A stretch of 64,000 nt of DNA, taken from positions 5,146,001 through 5,210,000 of the forward strand of contig OZ244843.1 in assembly GCA_965220715.1 (NCBI GenBank). Direction: 5' to 3'. Source of the stretch: Bin5 sp965220715. Its GTDB lineage: Bacteria > Chloroflexota > Anaerolineae > Caldilineales > Caldilineaceae. The translations under genes and the position numbers were made by a program. How positions within the stretch are numbered: the stretch's first letter is position 1; the number at the start of each line of letters is the position of its first letter. Shown piece after piece: positions 1 through 9,937 of the stretch. The notes under the pieces are model-generated. The model was not told where the DNA came from, did not search any database, and saw nothing but the letters and a program-made list of their open reading frames with translations.

Positions 1-885
1 TCTGCGTCGCTGAGCATTAGCACGGACTTCGCCAATTGGACCGCCCCGGAAATGAGCTTTTTCGCCGATGAACGGGACCAGGAAATCGGGCGATTGGCTA
101 TCGAAGAGACTCTGGCCGACCCCACGCGCCGCCAGCCCGAGTTCAACGTACCCGAAACGTACAATGCCCAGGTCTACAACCTGTCTGTGTTCCGCTACGA
201 AGGGCTGTATGTGGGTCTGGCGATGATGTTTTACCGCAGCGCCCGACTCCCCAAGGAGTGGCCCGGTTTCGACGAAATGGACCTGCCGGAACCGATCCTT
301 TCGACCGTTCGACGCGGAGGTGACTGGACAGGCATATGGCACATTCAGATGTTGAGCAGCCGCGATCTACGGTCCTGGGAGCGAGTGGGAGACAGGCAGC
401 CCTTTCTCACGCCCTCGCGTATTGACAGCGGCGCATACGATACCATTTGCCTGGGCCAACCGGCCGAGCCCGTGCCGCGCGGGGAGGAACTCTGGTTTTA
501 CTACACGGGCATCCGCTCGTATGCCATCGCGAGTTTGAAATTTCGCGACCAGGGCGCGGTCTGTCTGGCGGTACTCCGGCGCGACGGCTTCGTCTCGCTT
601 GACGCGGGGGAGGAAGAAGGGGAACTGATCACGAATCCGTTTCGGTGGACCGGGAGTTCTTTGCATGTCAATGTGGACGCTGCTGGGGGCGAACTGAGGG
701 CGCAGGTCCTCGGCGCAGACGGTTCGGAGCTTGCTACTTCGCTGCCTGTAACCGGGGACCAGATTGACGCGTGTGTGGTCTGGTCGCAGGATGATGGGGC
801 GCTGCCGGCGGGCCAGGAAGTGCGACTGCGTTTCCTGTTGCGAAACGCAAGTTTCTACTCCTACTGGACTGAAGACGCGGGGTGA
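1..885 (+). CDS. Beta-propeller glycosidase-like protein, C-terminal part (5' end outside window)
   Basis: The reading frame is open from base 1, so the start lies upstream. The visible 294 residues carry the repeated short aromatic strands expected of a GH32/GH43/GH130-like propeller, such as DFANWTAPEM and RDLRSWERVG. They end in a beta-rich C-terminal module that starts with RRDGFVSLDAG and ends LRLRFLLRNASFYSYW. The same end module occurs in the full-length proteins at 6668, 23557, 29533 and 31098, which is why I place it in that family. Its likely role is hydrolysis or phosphorolysis of a glycoside brought in by the neighbouring transporter. That is inference, because no catalytic residue can be assigned here. 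It is the last gene before two oligopeptide-type ABC ATPases. Confidence 0.75.
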   Translation, partial: SASLSISTDFANWTAPEMSFFADERDQEIGRLAIEETLADPTRRQPEFNVPETYNAQVYNLSVFRYEGLYVGLAMMFYRSARLPKEWPGFDEMDLPEPILSTVRRGGDWTGIWHIQMLSSRDLRSWERVGDRQPFLTPSRIDSGAYDTICLGQPAEPVPRGEELWFYYTGIRSYAIASLKFRDQGAVCLAVLRRDGFVSLDAGEEEGELITNPFRWTGSSLHVNVDAAGGELRAQVLGADGSELATSLPVTGDQIDACVVWSQDDGALPAGQEVRLRFLLRNASFYSYWTEDAG

Positions 886-973
886 GAGCCGCTGATATCC
901 GCGGCCAGTGTAGGGTGACTTCAACGGCTTGCAACCGGAAGCCGGAACGACAGACGGAGCGGATGGAGATTTC

Positions 974-1957
974 ATGTCGGAGGCGTTGCTGCAGGTCGAG
1001 GATTTGGAGACCCACCTTTTTACCAAAGAGGGTGTGCTGAAACCGGTGAACCGGGTCTCATTCCATGTCAATCGCGGCGAGACGGTGGGGCTGGTTGGTG
1101 AGAGCGGCTGTGGCAAGACGATGACCGCGCTTTCGATCATGGGGTTGGTGCCGAATCCGCCCGGCCGCATTGTCGGCGGCGCGATCCGTTTGGAAGGAGA
1201 AGACCTGCTGCAGTTGGACGATCGCACGTTGCGTACGCGCCGCTCGCTGCAGATGGGGATGATCTTCCAGGATGCACTGACCGCGCTCAACCCGACCATG
1301 AAAGTCGGCGCCCAGATTGCCGAAACGATGCAGCGTCACCTCGGGCTGACCCAGCAGGAGGCGTCCCAGCAGGCCATTGAGATCCTGGAACAGGTCGGCA
1401 TCCCGGCGGCAAAGCAGCGGCTCAACGACTACCCCCACCAGTTCAGCGGCGGGATGCGCCAACGAGTGATGATCGCCATCGCCATCTGCTGCAATCCGGA
1501 TCTGCTGATCGCCGATGAGCCAACCACTGCCCTTGATGTGACAATCCAGGCGCAACTGCTCGACCTGATCCTGGAACTGAAAGAAGATGTCGGTAAGTCT
1601 GTGCTCTGGATTACCCATGATCTGGGGGTGGTAGCCGAACTGTGCGACCGCGTGATGGTCATGTATGCGGGTCAGGTAGTAGAAGCGGCTTCGGTTGAAG
1701 ATCTGTTTCTGCGCCCGAAGCACCCGTATACAGCCGGATTGCTGGCCTCAATGCCCTCGTTGGAGGAACGCAGAGACGATACCCTCACAACGATTGAGGG
1801 CATGCCCCCCAATATGGCGCGCATGCCTTCCGGATGTGCCTTTCACCCGCGCTGTCAATACGCTTCAGCCCGCTGTGTGGAAGAGACGCCGACCCTGAAA
1901 CGAAGTGGCGGCGACGGGCTTGTGGCCTGCTGGCATCCTTTGCAGATCCAGGACTGA
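974..1957 (+). CDS. ABC transporter ATPase, OppD/DppD type
   Basis: This is an energy-coupling subunit of a peptide/oligosaccharide ABC importer. Walker A GESGCGKT is near residues 42-49, the signature FSGGMRQR near 158 and Walker B LLIADEPTTALD near 177-187, with the switch histidine in WITHD. The C-terminal extension with spaced cysteines (CAFHPRC, ARC) is typical of OppD/DppD proteins. I chose ATG 974 because it follows GGATGGAGA at a fitting distance; an in-frame TTG at 929 would add 15 unconserved residues. It is paired with the OppF-type gene at 2075. The matching binding protein and permeases are not in the window and presumably lie upstream of base 1. Confidence 0.93.
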   Translation: MSEALLQVEDLETHLFTKEGVLKPVNRVSFHVNRGETVGLVGESGCGKTMTALSIMGLVPNPPGRIVGGAIRLEGEDLLQLDDRTLRTRRSLQMGMIFQDALTALNPTMKVGAQIAETMQRHLGLTQQEASQQAIEILEQVGIPAAKQRLNDYPHQFSGGMRQRVMIAIAICCNPDLLIADEPTTALDVTIQAQLLDLILELKEDVGKSVLWITHDLGVVAELCDRVMVMYAGQVVEAASVEDLFLRPKHPYTAGLLASMPSLEERRDDTLTTIEGMPPNMARMPSGCAFHPRCQYASARCVEETPTLKRSGGDGLVACWHPLQIQD

Positions 1958-2074
1958 GAAACCGGGAGTGACCTTCACTTCTTGGTTCCAGGTGAACAGG
2001 CACGATGTCAACGGTGATAACAGGAACCGAATCTGTTGCTTCACTCACTTGTAGCAGCGATGGACCGGCAATAA

Positions 2075-3055
2075 ATGGAAGCAAATGAAGACTCGCTCGT
2101 CGAGACGCGGGAGTTGAGCAAACACTTTCCAGGACCCCGCCAAAGCCTTCTGAGCCGCAGGACCACACTGCGCGCCGTCGACAAGGTCAGTCTGAAAATT
2201 CGTCGCGGCGAAGTGTTGGGATTGGTTGGGGAAAGCGGATGCGGCAAGTCGACCCTGGGACAGACCATCCTCAATCTCTATCCGCCGACAAGCGGCCAGA
2301 TCTTCTTCGAGGGCGCCAATATCCAGGAACTGAAGACGGGGGAGTTGCGCACCTTGAGACGCAAGATGCAGATCGTGTTTCAGGACCCGTACTCCTCACT
2401 CGACCCGCGCATGCCAATTGGGAATGCTATTGCGGAACCGCTGATCATCCACAAGATGGCCAGCGGGACCGAGTTGGAAGATCGCGTGAGTGCGTCTCTC
2501 AAAACGGTGGGATTGAATCCAGGGTTGCGCAACCGCTACCCGCATGAGTTCAGCGGTGGACAACAGCAGCGTATCGCGCTGGCGCGCGCCCTGGCCGTTA
2601 CGCCGAGTTTCCTGGTGGCGGATGAACCGATCTCCTCGATGGATGTCTCGATTCAGGGTCAGTTGATCAACCTCCTGGAAAGGCTGCGCGAACAGATGGG
2701 CTTGACCTATCTCTTCATTTCCCATGATCTGCGCATGGTGCGCCATATCGCCGACCGCGTGGCCGTCATGTACCTGGGCCGGATCGTGGAAATTACCGAC
2801 TGCGACGAACTCTTTGAGAATCCCCTCCATCCCTATACGCAAGCCTTGCTATCCGCCGTACCGATCACCGACCCGACCGCGGCCCGCACACGAAATCGCA
2901 TCCGGTTGGAAGGAGATGTGCCCAGTCCAATCGACCTGCCGGCCGGCTGCGTCTTTCAGAGCCGCTGTCCCCTGGTTCAGCCGGAGTGCGCCGAGAAGGA
3001 ACCTGAACTACGCGAAATGGGCGGGGGGCACCGGGCAGCGTGCATACTGATTTGA
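2075..3055 (+). CDS. ABC transporter ATPase, OppF/DppF type
   Basis: This is the second ATPase of the same importer; OppD and OppF normally form a heterodimer under the permease pair. Walker A GESGCGKS lies near residues 52-59, the signature FSGGQQQRIALARAL near 159-173, and VADEPISSMDVS forms Walker B/D-loop. The C-terminal oligo_HPY region ends with cysteine-containing CVFQSRC. At 326 residues it has normal length. A 117-base gap separates it from the OppD-type gene. It closes the partial operon, since the next gene starts a different kind of transporter. The substrate could be peptides or oligosaccharides; the adjacent propeller gene favours the latter. Confidence 0.92.
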   Translation: MEANEDSLVETRELSKHFPGPRQSLLSRRTTLRAVDKVSLKIRRGEVLGLVGESGCGKSTLGQTILNLYPPTSGQIFFEGANIQELKTGELRTLRRKMQIVFQDPYSSLDPRMPIGNAIAEPLIIHKMASGTELEDRVSASLKTVGLNPGLRNRYPHEFSGGQQQRIALARALAVTPSFLVADEPISSMDVSIQGQLINLLERLREQMGLTYLFISHDLRMVRHIADRVAVMYLGRIVEITDCDELFENPLHPYTQALLSAVPITDPTAARTRNRIRLEGDVPSPIDLPAGCVFQSRCPLVQPECAEKEPELREMGGGHRAACILI

Positions 3056-3250
3056 ACTGTAGGGTCTATTGCCTTGTGACAGCGACAAAGAGCGGGGGGC
3101 GTGCGCGGGGAACGCGTTGCACATTCTTGTCTCTCTTCACTACTTTTTCCCTCTCTCCTCTGCCGTGGAGGTGAACATATCACAGCGTAATCCCTTTTCA
3201 GACACGTTTCCTTTGAAGCAGTCGACCGGTATCCACAAAGGAGAATCCCA

Positions 3251-4711
3251 ATGTCCCAGAATCGTACCAGAAACGACAATCAATTGAATCGCCGCGATCT
3301 TCTCAAGTTGGGCGGTGGGGCGGCGGTTGGCGCTGCTCTGCTGGGGGCCTGCGCTCCCGTATCTGCGCCGGAGGAGCAGGCTGCTGCGCCCGCGGTAGTC
3401 AGCGATCATCCGGCGGCACTTCTTCCATCGGGCTTCAGCGCGGAGTTGGAATGGTGGACGCATACCGACCACGACACCACTGTAGGCAACGTAATTCGAG
3501 CCGGCATCGAGCGATTCCGGGAGGCCAATCCGGGCGTTTCGGTTGAACTGCGCGTCTTCCCCAACAGGGAGATGAACGACAAGAACCGGACCGCGCTGCT
3601 CGGCAGACAGCAGCGGCCGACCATCTTCAGCCCGCTGCCTTCGTTCATGCGTGACGGCCTGCTGGAGCCGCTGTCGGACAAATATTTTGAGGCGGACTGG
3701 CTGCGAGAGACCTTCGGATTCCAGGAGGCTCTCTACTGGGAAGGAGAAACCTATATCATCCCGCCCGGTTCATTGATGACCGGCGCCTTCTACAACAAGA
3801 AGCTGTGGCGGGAGGGCGGGTTGACCGATGAAGATGTGCCCCGCACCTGGGATGAAATGCTCGAAATCGCCAAGATGCTTACGCAGTGGGACGACAACGG
3901 AGACGTGGTGATGGCTGGCCTTTCCATGCACGCCGAAGCATTCCGCATTGCGCGTGACTGGCCGGGCCAGTATGGCGGCTACCACTACAACCGCGAGTTG
4001 GGGCGGGTCTTCGACTCGACCGGATGGCGCAAGTTTATGGACTTCTATGTCCGAGCGATTCTGGAAGAGAAGGTAGACAGCCCCAAGATGCCGCCCTATC
4101 TGGAGGCATTCCCAACCGACCGCGCGGCGATGACGGTCAACAAGGGCTGGCTGGTTGGCACCTTCACGAACCAGTTCCCCGACCTTGAGTTTGGCGTCTT
4201 CCCGACGCCACTGGCTTCCGACCGGCCTGACAACGGCTGGTGGGGAATCGCCGATGATCTGGGCTTTGGATATACCGTAAACCAGTTCGCCGACGACAAT
4301 GAGAAGGAAGCCGCCAACGCGCTCCTGCGCTATCTGTACGGCGATGACGAGTTCATGGGTAGATGGGCCGTAAGCTCGGCCGCGGTCCCCTCGAAGCTGG
4401 CTGTGCGCGAGTGGCCCGAGTTCCAGGCGCCCAAGATCCAGACATTCATGCTCACGGCTCCCTACCGGGCGCCCTTCGGCGGTGAAGAGTTCCCGCGCCA
4501 GCGCGAGATTGCCAAGACGGCATTGGAATCTCTGCTCCAGGGCACGTCGATCGATGACGCGATCGCTGCGTCGCAAGCCGAGATGGCCGTTATGATGGAG
4601 CAGAACGCCGGCACGCCGTTCATCGTCTTTGAGCCGGACTATACGCCGCCGTCCGATCTGTCCGCCCTAGAGGAATGGAGCTCGGGGCAGATCGCCTATC
4701 CATTCTCTTAA
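3251..4711 (+). CDS. Sugar ABC transporter substrate-binding lipoprotein
   Basis: This is an extracytoplasmic binding protein of the family-1 (MalE/UgpB-like) type and would capture a sugar or polyol outside the membrane. The N-terminus has a twin-arginine signal (NRRDLLKLGG, residues 13-22) followed by a lipobox LLGAC with Cys34, so it should be exported folded and lipidated. The mature part has ELEWWTHTDHDT at the first strand and the usual alpha/beta two-lobe length (486 residues). AAAGGAGA lies 7-8 bases before ATG 3251, a strong ribosome site. It is the first gene of an operon with two permeases and a propeller protein. Confidence 0.92.
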   Translation: MSQNRTRNDNQLNRRDLLKLGGGAAVGAALLGACAPVSAPEEQAAAPAVVSDHPAALLPSGFSAELEWWTHTDHDTTVGNVIRAGIERFREANPGVSVELRVFPNREMNDKNRTALLGRQQRPTIFSPLPSFMRDGLLEPLSDKYFEADWLRETFGFQEALYWEGETYIIPPGSLMTGAFYNKKLWREGGLTDEDVPRTWDEMLEIAKMLTQWDDNGDVVMAGLSMHAEAFRIARDWPGQYGGYHYNRELGRVFDSTGWRKFMDFYVRAILEEKVDSPKMPPYLEAFPTDRAAMTVNKGWLVGTFTNQFPDLEFGVFPTPLASDRPDNGWWGIADDLGFGYTVNQFADDNEKEAANALLRYLYGDDEFMGRWAVSSAAVPSKLAVREWPEFQAPKIQTFMLTAPYRAPFGGEEFPRQREIAKTALESLLQGTSIDDAIAASQAEMAVMMEQNAGTPFIVFEPDYTPPSDLSALEEWSSGQIAYPFS

Positions 4712-4721
4712 TCTGTAGTGA

Positions 4722-4765
4722 CCCGCGGCCGGTGGCCAGTCACTTTGCTGGTCACGGGCCGCGGG
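4722..4765. repeat. Intercistronic inverted repeat after binding-protein gene
   Basis: Arms CCCGCGGCC (4722-4730) and GGCCGCGGG (4757-4765) are exact complements around a 26-base loop. The loop contains a GGTGGCCAGT segment that recurs in other intergenic spots of this window. There is no T-run after it, so it is more likely an mRNA-stabilising or processing hairpin between binding protein and permease than a full terminator. Confidence 0.6.
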
Positions 4766-4805
4766 CCAGCTGGGTTAGCCTCTTCCGTTTCCACTGGAGG
4801 AACTT

Positions 4806-5732
4806 ATGCGCCTGAATGTCCTTGGCGTGCGCCAGGGACAGCGGATCATGGTCTATGGTTCGCTGCTGTTTCTGGTTATCTTCTACGGCGGCTTCAGGCT
4901 CTGGCCGATGGCGTATTCCATTGTGCTCAGCTTGTTCAACTGGCGAGGGTTGAAACCGATCTGGCAGCAGAAGTTTGTTGGACTGTCCCATTACGAGTTT
5001 GCGCTGGTCAAAGACGGGCTTGTACTGGAATCGTTGTGGCGCACGCTGGTCTTCAGCGCTGAGATTGTCGTCATCAGCACAGTGCTGGGGCTGTTCGTCG
5101 CGGTGCTAATCAGAAATCACCGGCGCGCCCAGCCCACGTTGCGCCTGGCCTACTTTCTTCCCTACATCGTGCCGGCCGTCGTATCCGGACTGCTGATGCG
5201 CGTGCTGTTCCAACCCCAGTTCGGCTCGGTCAACGCGCTGCTGACCGCAATCGGTCTGCCCGCACAGCCGTGGATGGCCAGCCCCAAGAGCGCGCTGCTG
5301 ACCGTGGCGCTCGTGGCGGCGTGGGCGCGGCTGGGATACAATGTGATCCTTTTCCTGGCCGGCCTGGACCAAATTCCCTCCGAGCTGCTCGATTCCGCCC
5401 GGGTTGACGGCGCCGGCGCGTGGCAGACCTTCTGGCGCATCACCTTCCCGTTGCTGATGCCAGTTATGCTGTTTATCGTTGTCACCGGCTCAATTGCCGC
5501 CCTCCAGGAATTTGGCGTGATCTACGCCATGACGTTGGGATCGACAGAGGTCGTGGGCGGCCCAGTGCGCGCCACGACCGTGTTCTCGATCCTGCTCTAC
5601 CTGACCGCCTTTTCCGAGGTCGGCGGCTTCAACTACAGTTACGGGGCAACGTTGGCCGTCATTCTCTTTGTGCTGATTTTCGGATTGACGCTCATGCAGT
5701 TCAGAGTCATGCGCAGCCGATGGGAATACTGA
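4806..5732 (+). CDS. Sugar ABC transporter permease, MalF/UgpA type
   Basis: This polytopic inner-membrane subunit of a CUT1 importer has about six hydrophobic segments across 308 residues. The cytoplasmic EAA loop, which docks on the ATPase, is visible near residues 194-212 as ELLDSARVDGAGAWQTFWR. The sequence TGGAGGAACTT before ATG 4806 is a good ribosome site. It follows the binding protein at 3251 after a hairpin and precedes the partner permease. No ATPase gene accompanies the pair. Confidence 0.92.
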   Translation: MRLNVLGVRQGQRIMVYGSLLFLVIFYGGFRLWPMAYSIVLSLFNWRGLKPIWQQKFVGLSHYEFALVKDGLVLESLWRTLVFSAEIVVISTVLGLFVAVLIRNHRRAQPTLRLAYFLPYIVPAVVSGLLMRVLFQPQFGSVNALLTAIGLPAQPWMASPKSALLTVALVAAWARLGYNVILFLAGLDQIPSELLDSARVDGAGAWQTFWRITFPLLMPVMLFIVVTGSIAALQEFGVIYAMTLGSTEVVGGPVRATTVFSILLYLTAFSEVGGFNYSYGATLAVILFVLIFGLTLMQFRVMRSRWEY

Positions 5733-5775
5733 TAGACGCGCTCCTGCTTCGCTCTTTGAGCGCCGACTGATTGCA

Positions 5776-6663
5776 ATGGCTGAAGAGCAGATGTCAGCAT
5801 CGACTCGATATCGGGACCAGTTTCGCCGGCGCGACGGGCCTGGCAGGGAGATCGCGGCGTATTGGCTTTCTTTCATCCTGGTTACATTCGGGGCGTTTGT
5901 GATGATCGTGCCGTTCGTCTTCATGGTGCTCACTTCCTTCAAGACGCAGGCGGACATCATTGCCATTCCGGCAGTCTGGCTGCCGACGCAACTGACGCTG
6001 GACAACTTTGTGCAGGTGTGGAATCGTACGCAACTGCTGCGTTCCCTGATCAACACGGCCTATTTGGCGGTCGTGATCACTACGGCGACGGTCTTCAGCA
6101 GCTCGCTGATGGGATTCGTTTTCAGCAAGTATGAATTCCGTGGACGAGATGTGATCTTCGCCATCAGCTTGGCGGGGATGATGCTCCCCTTCTATGTGAT
6201 CTCGATCCCACTCTACCTCATGATCATTACGCTCGGTTGGGTGGATTCGTATGCGGCGTTGATCGTTCCTTCCCTATACAACTCTTTTGGCGTCTTTATG
6301 ATGCGCCAGTTCATGTTCAGCGTCCCCTCGGAGTTGCTGGACTCTGCCCGTCTCGACGGATGCAGCGAATTCAGAATCTTCTGGTCGATCGCGCTGCCGC
6401 TGGCCAAGTCTGCGGCTGGTGCGCTGAGCTTGCTCAATCTGATGGTCTATTGGAACTGGTTCTTCTGGCCTCTGATTGTGCTCAATTCGGAGGAAAAATT
6501 CACAATCTCACTGATACTAACCAAGTTCATGGGGCTTTACTGGACCGAGTACGGCCCGCTTACGGCGGGGTCGTTTCTGGCAGTTGTACCGATCGTAATA
6601 ACCTTCCTCTTTCTGCAGCGCTATTTTGTCGAAGGCATCGCGACGACCGGCATGAAGGGATAA
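5776..6663 (+). CDS. Sugar ABC transporter permease, MalG/UgpE type
   Basis: This is the second CUT1 permease subunit, 295 residues with six predicted membrane spans and the EAA loop ELLDSARLDGCSEFRIFW near residue 185. The C-terminal RYFVEGIATTGMKG is a hallmark ending of MalG-type permeases. It starts 43 bases after the MalF-type gene and ends four bases before the propeller gene at 6668, so the three are almost certainly co-transcribed and translationally coupled. Confidence 0.93.
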   Translation: MAEEQMSASTRYRDQFRRRDGPGREIAAYWLSFILVTFGAFVMIVPFVFMVLTSFKTQADIIAIPAVWLPTQLTLDNFVQVWNRTQLLRSLINTAYLAVVITTATVFSSSLMGFVFSKYEFRGRDVIFAISLAGMMLPFYVISIPLYLMIITLGWVDSYAALIVPSLYNSFGVFMMRQFMFSVPSELLDSARLDGCSEFRIFWSIALPLAKSAAGALSLLNLMVYWNWFFWPLIVLNSEEKFTISLILTKFMGLYWTEYGPLTAGSFLAVVPIVITFLFLQRYFVEGIATTGMKG

Positions 6664-6667
6664 AGAA

Positions 6668-8218
6668 ATGATTGTTGGCTACAACCCGGAGACCCATTTC
6701 GAGCGCATCGGTGATCAGACCCAGTATTTTCTGGATGACACGATGCTGGAGTGGGTGAAAAATGTCAAGCGCACGCACCACGTTGCCGCTAAGCACGCCG
6801 CCAATCCGGTCATCCGCCGCGACCAGCCGTGGGAGGTATGGCCCCATTTCAACACGACGGTAACGGCGTTGCGCGAGGAAGATGGCCGATTTCGTTGCTG
6901 GTATATGGATTTCACTAATCTGGGCTTCGAGGGCGGGGCGGAGGCCGTGTGGAAACCGAAACTCAGTTACGCAGAATCCAACGATGGCGTACATTGGCAC
7001 AAGCCCGAACTGGGCGCGGTCACGGTTGATGGACGCAGCACGAACAGACTGGCCTGGGACGATCGGCAGGGCACGCCGGTTGCGCTTTCAGTCATACGCG
7101 ATCCATCCGATCCGGATCCGCAACGCCGCTACAAGATGGCTTACCTGCCGGAGAAGCTGAACATCAACGTTCCCAAGCGCAGCACAATTACGCATTCCCA
7201 TTCGCTGGGTCTGTGCATCGCTTACTCCGGCGACGGGATCACCTGGACGCAGGAGCCATCCAATCCGGTTAGCCTGATCTGGGGCGGAGATGTGTTGTCG
7301 CTCTCCTATGATGAGGAACGGGCGCGTTATGTGATCTATGGCCGCGGGCACTACGCAGCCGAAACGGGCAATCCGGCCGGCGACCAGTGGTTTACGCGAT
7401 ACTACCCGGGACAACCGTTTGGATGGATTCCAAAGCGGGCGGTCTACCGTCTGGAGAGCGAGAATCTGCTGGATTGGTCGCCGGCGCGGAGGGTGCTGGC
7501 GCCCGGCGCCTATCACAATCTGGATGACCAGTTCTACGCGCTCTCCTATTTCCGGCTGGGTCGCTATCACTGTGGGCTGCTCCCTGTATTTCACACGGTT
7601 GACAACACCAAAGAAACCGAGTTGGTCTACAGCCACGATGGCATTGAATGGCACCACTATCCGCACGGCCCTTGGGTGATTCCACTCGGAGGCGCAGAGA
7701 CTTGGGATGCGTTCCAGGTGGATACGGTCATCCCGCCGGTGCGCGTGGGCGACAAGAGTTACATCTTGTATGGCGGGGCGAATTTCCATCACGATTGGGC
7801 TTTTGTGGGCAAGGCGCAGGGGCTGGATACGCCCGAGGCGGACCTGCCGCCCAGCGAACTGAACGAGGGGCTGGGGCTGGCCGTGTTACGCGCCGATGGC
7901 TTCGTGTCATTGGATGCGGGGCTGCGCGAAGGGATCATCAGCACAAAGCCGTTCTTCTCAACCGGGGAAAAGCTGATCATCAACGCCCGCTGCCACGCCA
8001 AGGGGTACATTGACATCGAGATCACCGATGCGATGGACGAGCCGTGGGCTGGGTTCACGCGCGCAGAATCGGACCGGTTCAGCGGCGATGCGGTCGAGCA
8101 TGTGGTGACCTGGCAGGGACGGTCGGCTGTGAACGAAATAGTAGGCTACACGCGCCTGCGCTTCTATCTGAAAGACGCTGAGCTTTACTCATTCCGGGTG
8201 GCGGACGCCGATGGATAA
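6668..8218 (+). CDS. Beta-propeller glycosidase-like protein, LF(I/V)DD family
   Basis: This 516-residue protein appears cytoplasmic, with no signal peptide. Its N-terminus contains QYFLDDTMLEWVKNVKRTHH, the version here of an LFxDD motif shared by four other proteins in the window. Several blade-like strands follow (YAESNDGVHWHKPE, AYSGDGITWTQEP, YSHDGIEWHHYP), then RADGFVSLDAG introduces the conserved C-terminal beta domain. The repeated G(I/V)xW pattern is typical of five-bladed GH32/43/130-type propellers. It lies four bases after the permease, so it probably acts on the imported sugar. The exact reaction is not assignable by eye. Confidence 0.75.
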   Translation: MIVGYNPETHFERIGDQTQYFLDDTMLEWVKNVKRTHHVAAKHAANPVIRRDQPWEVWPHFNTTVTALREEDGRFRCWYMDFTNLGFEGGAEAVWKPKLSYAESNDGVHWHKPELGAVTVDGRSTNRLAWDDRQGTPVALSVIRDPSDPDPQRRYKMAYLPEKLNINVPKRSTITHSHSLGLCIAYSGDGITWTQEPSNPVSLIWGGDVLSLSYDEERARYVIYGRGHYAAETGNPAGDQWFTRYYPGQPFGWIPKRAVYRLESENLLDWSPARRVLAPGAYHNLDDQFYALSYFRLGRYHCGLLPVFHTVDNTKETELVYSHDGIEWHHYPHGPWVIPLGGAETWDAFQVDTVIPPVRVGDKSYILYGGANFHHDWAFVGKAQGLDTPEADLPPSELNEGLGLAVLRADGFVSLDAGLREGIISTKPFFSTGEKLIINARCHAKGYIDIEITDAMDEPWAGFTRAESDRFSGDAVEHVVTWQGRSAVNEIVGYTRLRFYLKDAELYSFRVADADG

Positions 8219-8386
8219 TTTAAGTTGACAACCAACGGTCTCTGGCGGAGCGTAAATGGCGGCGGCGTGAGCTACGTCAGAATGGAATCGATAGCGCTGA
8301 TGTCCGAACTCCGGTCGGAAATTCGCGTTATGAAATATATTGTATTCAAGATAAACTGTGCCCTGTAGCTGAGGTGCAAGAATTGA

Positions 8387-8433
8387 AGTGGTCTGTGGTC
8401 TGTGATCAGTGCGGATAATGGCTATAGACCACT
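8387..8433. repeat. Short inverted repeat in the 8219-8513 spacer
   Basis: AGTGGTCT (8387-8394) and AGACCACT (8426-8433) are complementary. They lie in a 295-base spacer with no supported gene. The spacer also has an AT-rich patch around 8325-8365, which could hold a promoter for the next operon, but no convincing -35/-10 pair is visible. The arms resemble other GTGGCC/GGCCAC-type repeats of the window. Confidence 0.4.
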
Positions 8434-8513
8434 ATGATTGAGTCCAGTTTTCATACAGGCTCAAAGGGCAAGCGAGAGTAGCATTCACGGTTCCCCAGCA
8501 AAGGAGGAAGTCG

Positions 8514-9914
8514 ATGGCAGCGAAGAAAAGAATGAGCCGGAGGGAGTTTCTGTGGGCATCCGCAATCGGATCTGCAGGGGTTGTAGCAGCCGCGTGTCAA
8601 CCGGCTGTACCGGCAACCGAGATGGCGGACGAAGGAGAGGCAGCCGCTCCAGCCATGGAGGCGGTCGAAATCCGTTTCAGCCATTGGCACGGCGGTTTCT
8701 GGGATCCGATTCGGGACGGCATAAGCGAAGCGCACCCGGAAATAACGGCGATCAGCGAGTCGACGCCCTGGGGAGAATACTCGACCAAGCTCCTGACGCA
8801 GATGGTGGGAGGGGTTGCGCCGGATGTTGTCATGGTCGACAGCTACTGGCAGGGCGATTGGTTCAAGGTGCTCCTGGCACTGAACGACGCGCTTGACGCC
8901 CACGGTGTGGACAACAGCAAGTGGGACGCGGACCCGTTGAGGCAGTGCGGGAATGAAGGCAACATCTACTCCCTTTCCCAGATCTACTGCCCCAACTGGC
9001 AGCTGGTCGTGAACAGGACGCTGGCCGAGCAGGAGGGCATCGACCTGCCCGACTGGGGCGACGACGGGCCGGCTGAGAACTACGATGAGTGGCGCTGGGA
9101 TGATCTGGTCGAACTGCTGAAAGCGACGACCAAGGTCAACGCCGACGGTGAAGTGGAACAGTGGGGTCTCGCCAACAGCACCGCGCGTTTCGGCGCCACT
9201 TCGCTCTACTTCATGTACAGTAACGGCGGCCAGGCATTGGACGATCTGTGGGGCTATCAGGAGACCGAGGCGCTGATCGACTCGGAGGAGTCGGTACAAG
9301 CGTTGCAGGACTACATCGACCTGACTCTGGTGGACAAGGTTGCACCCACACCCGCCGAGGCACAGGCGGTCCAGGGCGGTCTGTTCAATTCGGGCAAGGC
9401 CTTCTGCACGATCAGACACCCCGGTGTCGGAGATCAGCGGGTCAACCAGGAAGAGTTCGGTCTACTGTTCATGCCGGTTCCGTGGCGCGAGCACCGCGTC
9501 CAGCTGATGGGAACGAACTCGTGGGGCGTGTGGAGTGGAGGCGAAAACACAGACGCGGCCTCAACGTTTGCCATTTGGGCCACCACCAGCGGGACGATCA
9601 GCGACTGGATTACGCCCAACATCAATCTGACAGGCTACGATATGCGGAGCGCAATCGACAAACTTCCTGCTCTGCCGGAAGGCTGGATGCGGCGCTTCTA
9701 CGAGGTCTTCCTGAGCCGCGACGAGCGCTTTACGACGCATCCGTCAGCCGCGGAGAATGTACTATGGATGCCTCGATGGTATGGCCGCAAGGCGCGGTTC
9801 TTCTCTGATACGGTGCGGCGCGAATATGACAAGGTCTTCCTGGGCGAGAAGACGATGCAAGAGGCCATGTCAGACGCCAAGACCGAGATCGATGCAGCCT
9901 TGCAGGAAGGATAG
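8514..9914 (+). CDS. Sugar ABC transporter substrate-binding lipoprotein
   Basis: This is the second family-1 binding protein, 466 residues. The Tat-like motif SRREFL (Arg9-Arg10) and lipobox VAAAC (Cys28) predict export and lipid anchoring. The mature region begins VEIRFSHWHGGFWDP, as expected of the first core strand. AAAGGAGGAAG ends four bases before ATG 8514. It shares only the overall fold features with the protein at 3251, so the substrates may differ. It heads a run with an epimerase, two permeases, an amidohydrolase and a dioxygenase. Confidence 0.92.
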   Translation: MAAKKRMSRREFLWASAIGSAGVVAAACQPAVPATEMADEGEAAAPAMEAVEIRFSHWHGGFWDPIRDGISEAHPEITAISESTPWGEYSTKLLTQMVGGVAPDVVMVDSYWQGDWFKVLLALNDALDAHGVDNSKWDADPLRQCGNEGNIYSLSQIYCPNWQLVVNRTLAEQEGIDLPDWGDDGPAENYDEWRWDDLVELLKATTKVNADGEVEQWGLANSTARFGATSLYFMYSNGGQALDDLWGYQETEALIDSEESVQALQDYIDLTLVDKVAPTPAEAQAVQGGLFNSGKAFCTIRHPGVGDQRVNQEEFGLLFMPVPWREHRVQLMGTNSWGVWSGGENTDAASTFAIWATTSGTISDWITPNINLTGYDMRSAIDKLPALPEGWMRRFYEVFLSRDERFTTHPSAAENVLWMPRWYGRKARFFSDTVRREYDKVFLGEKTMQEAMSDAKTEIDAALQEG

Positions 9915-9937
9915 CGGCACTCTTATGATCAGTAGCT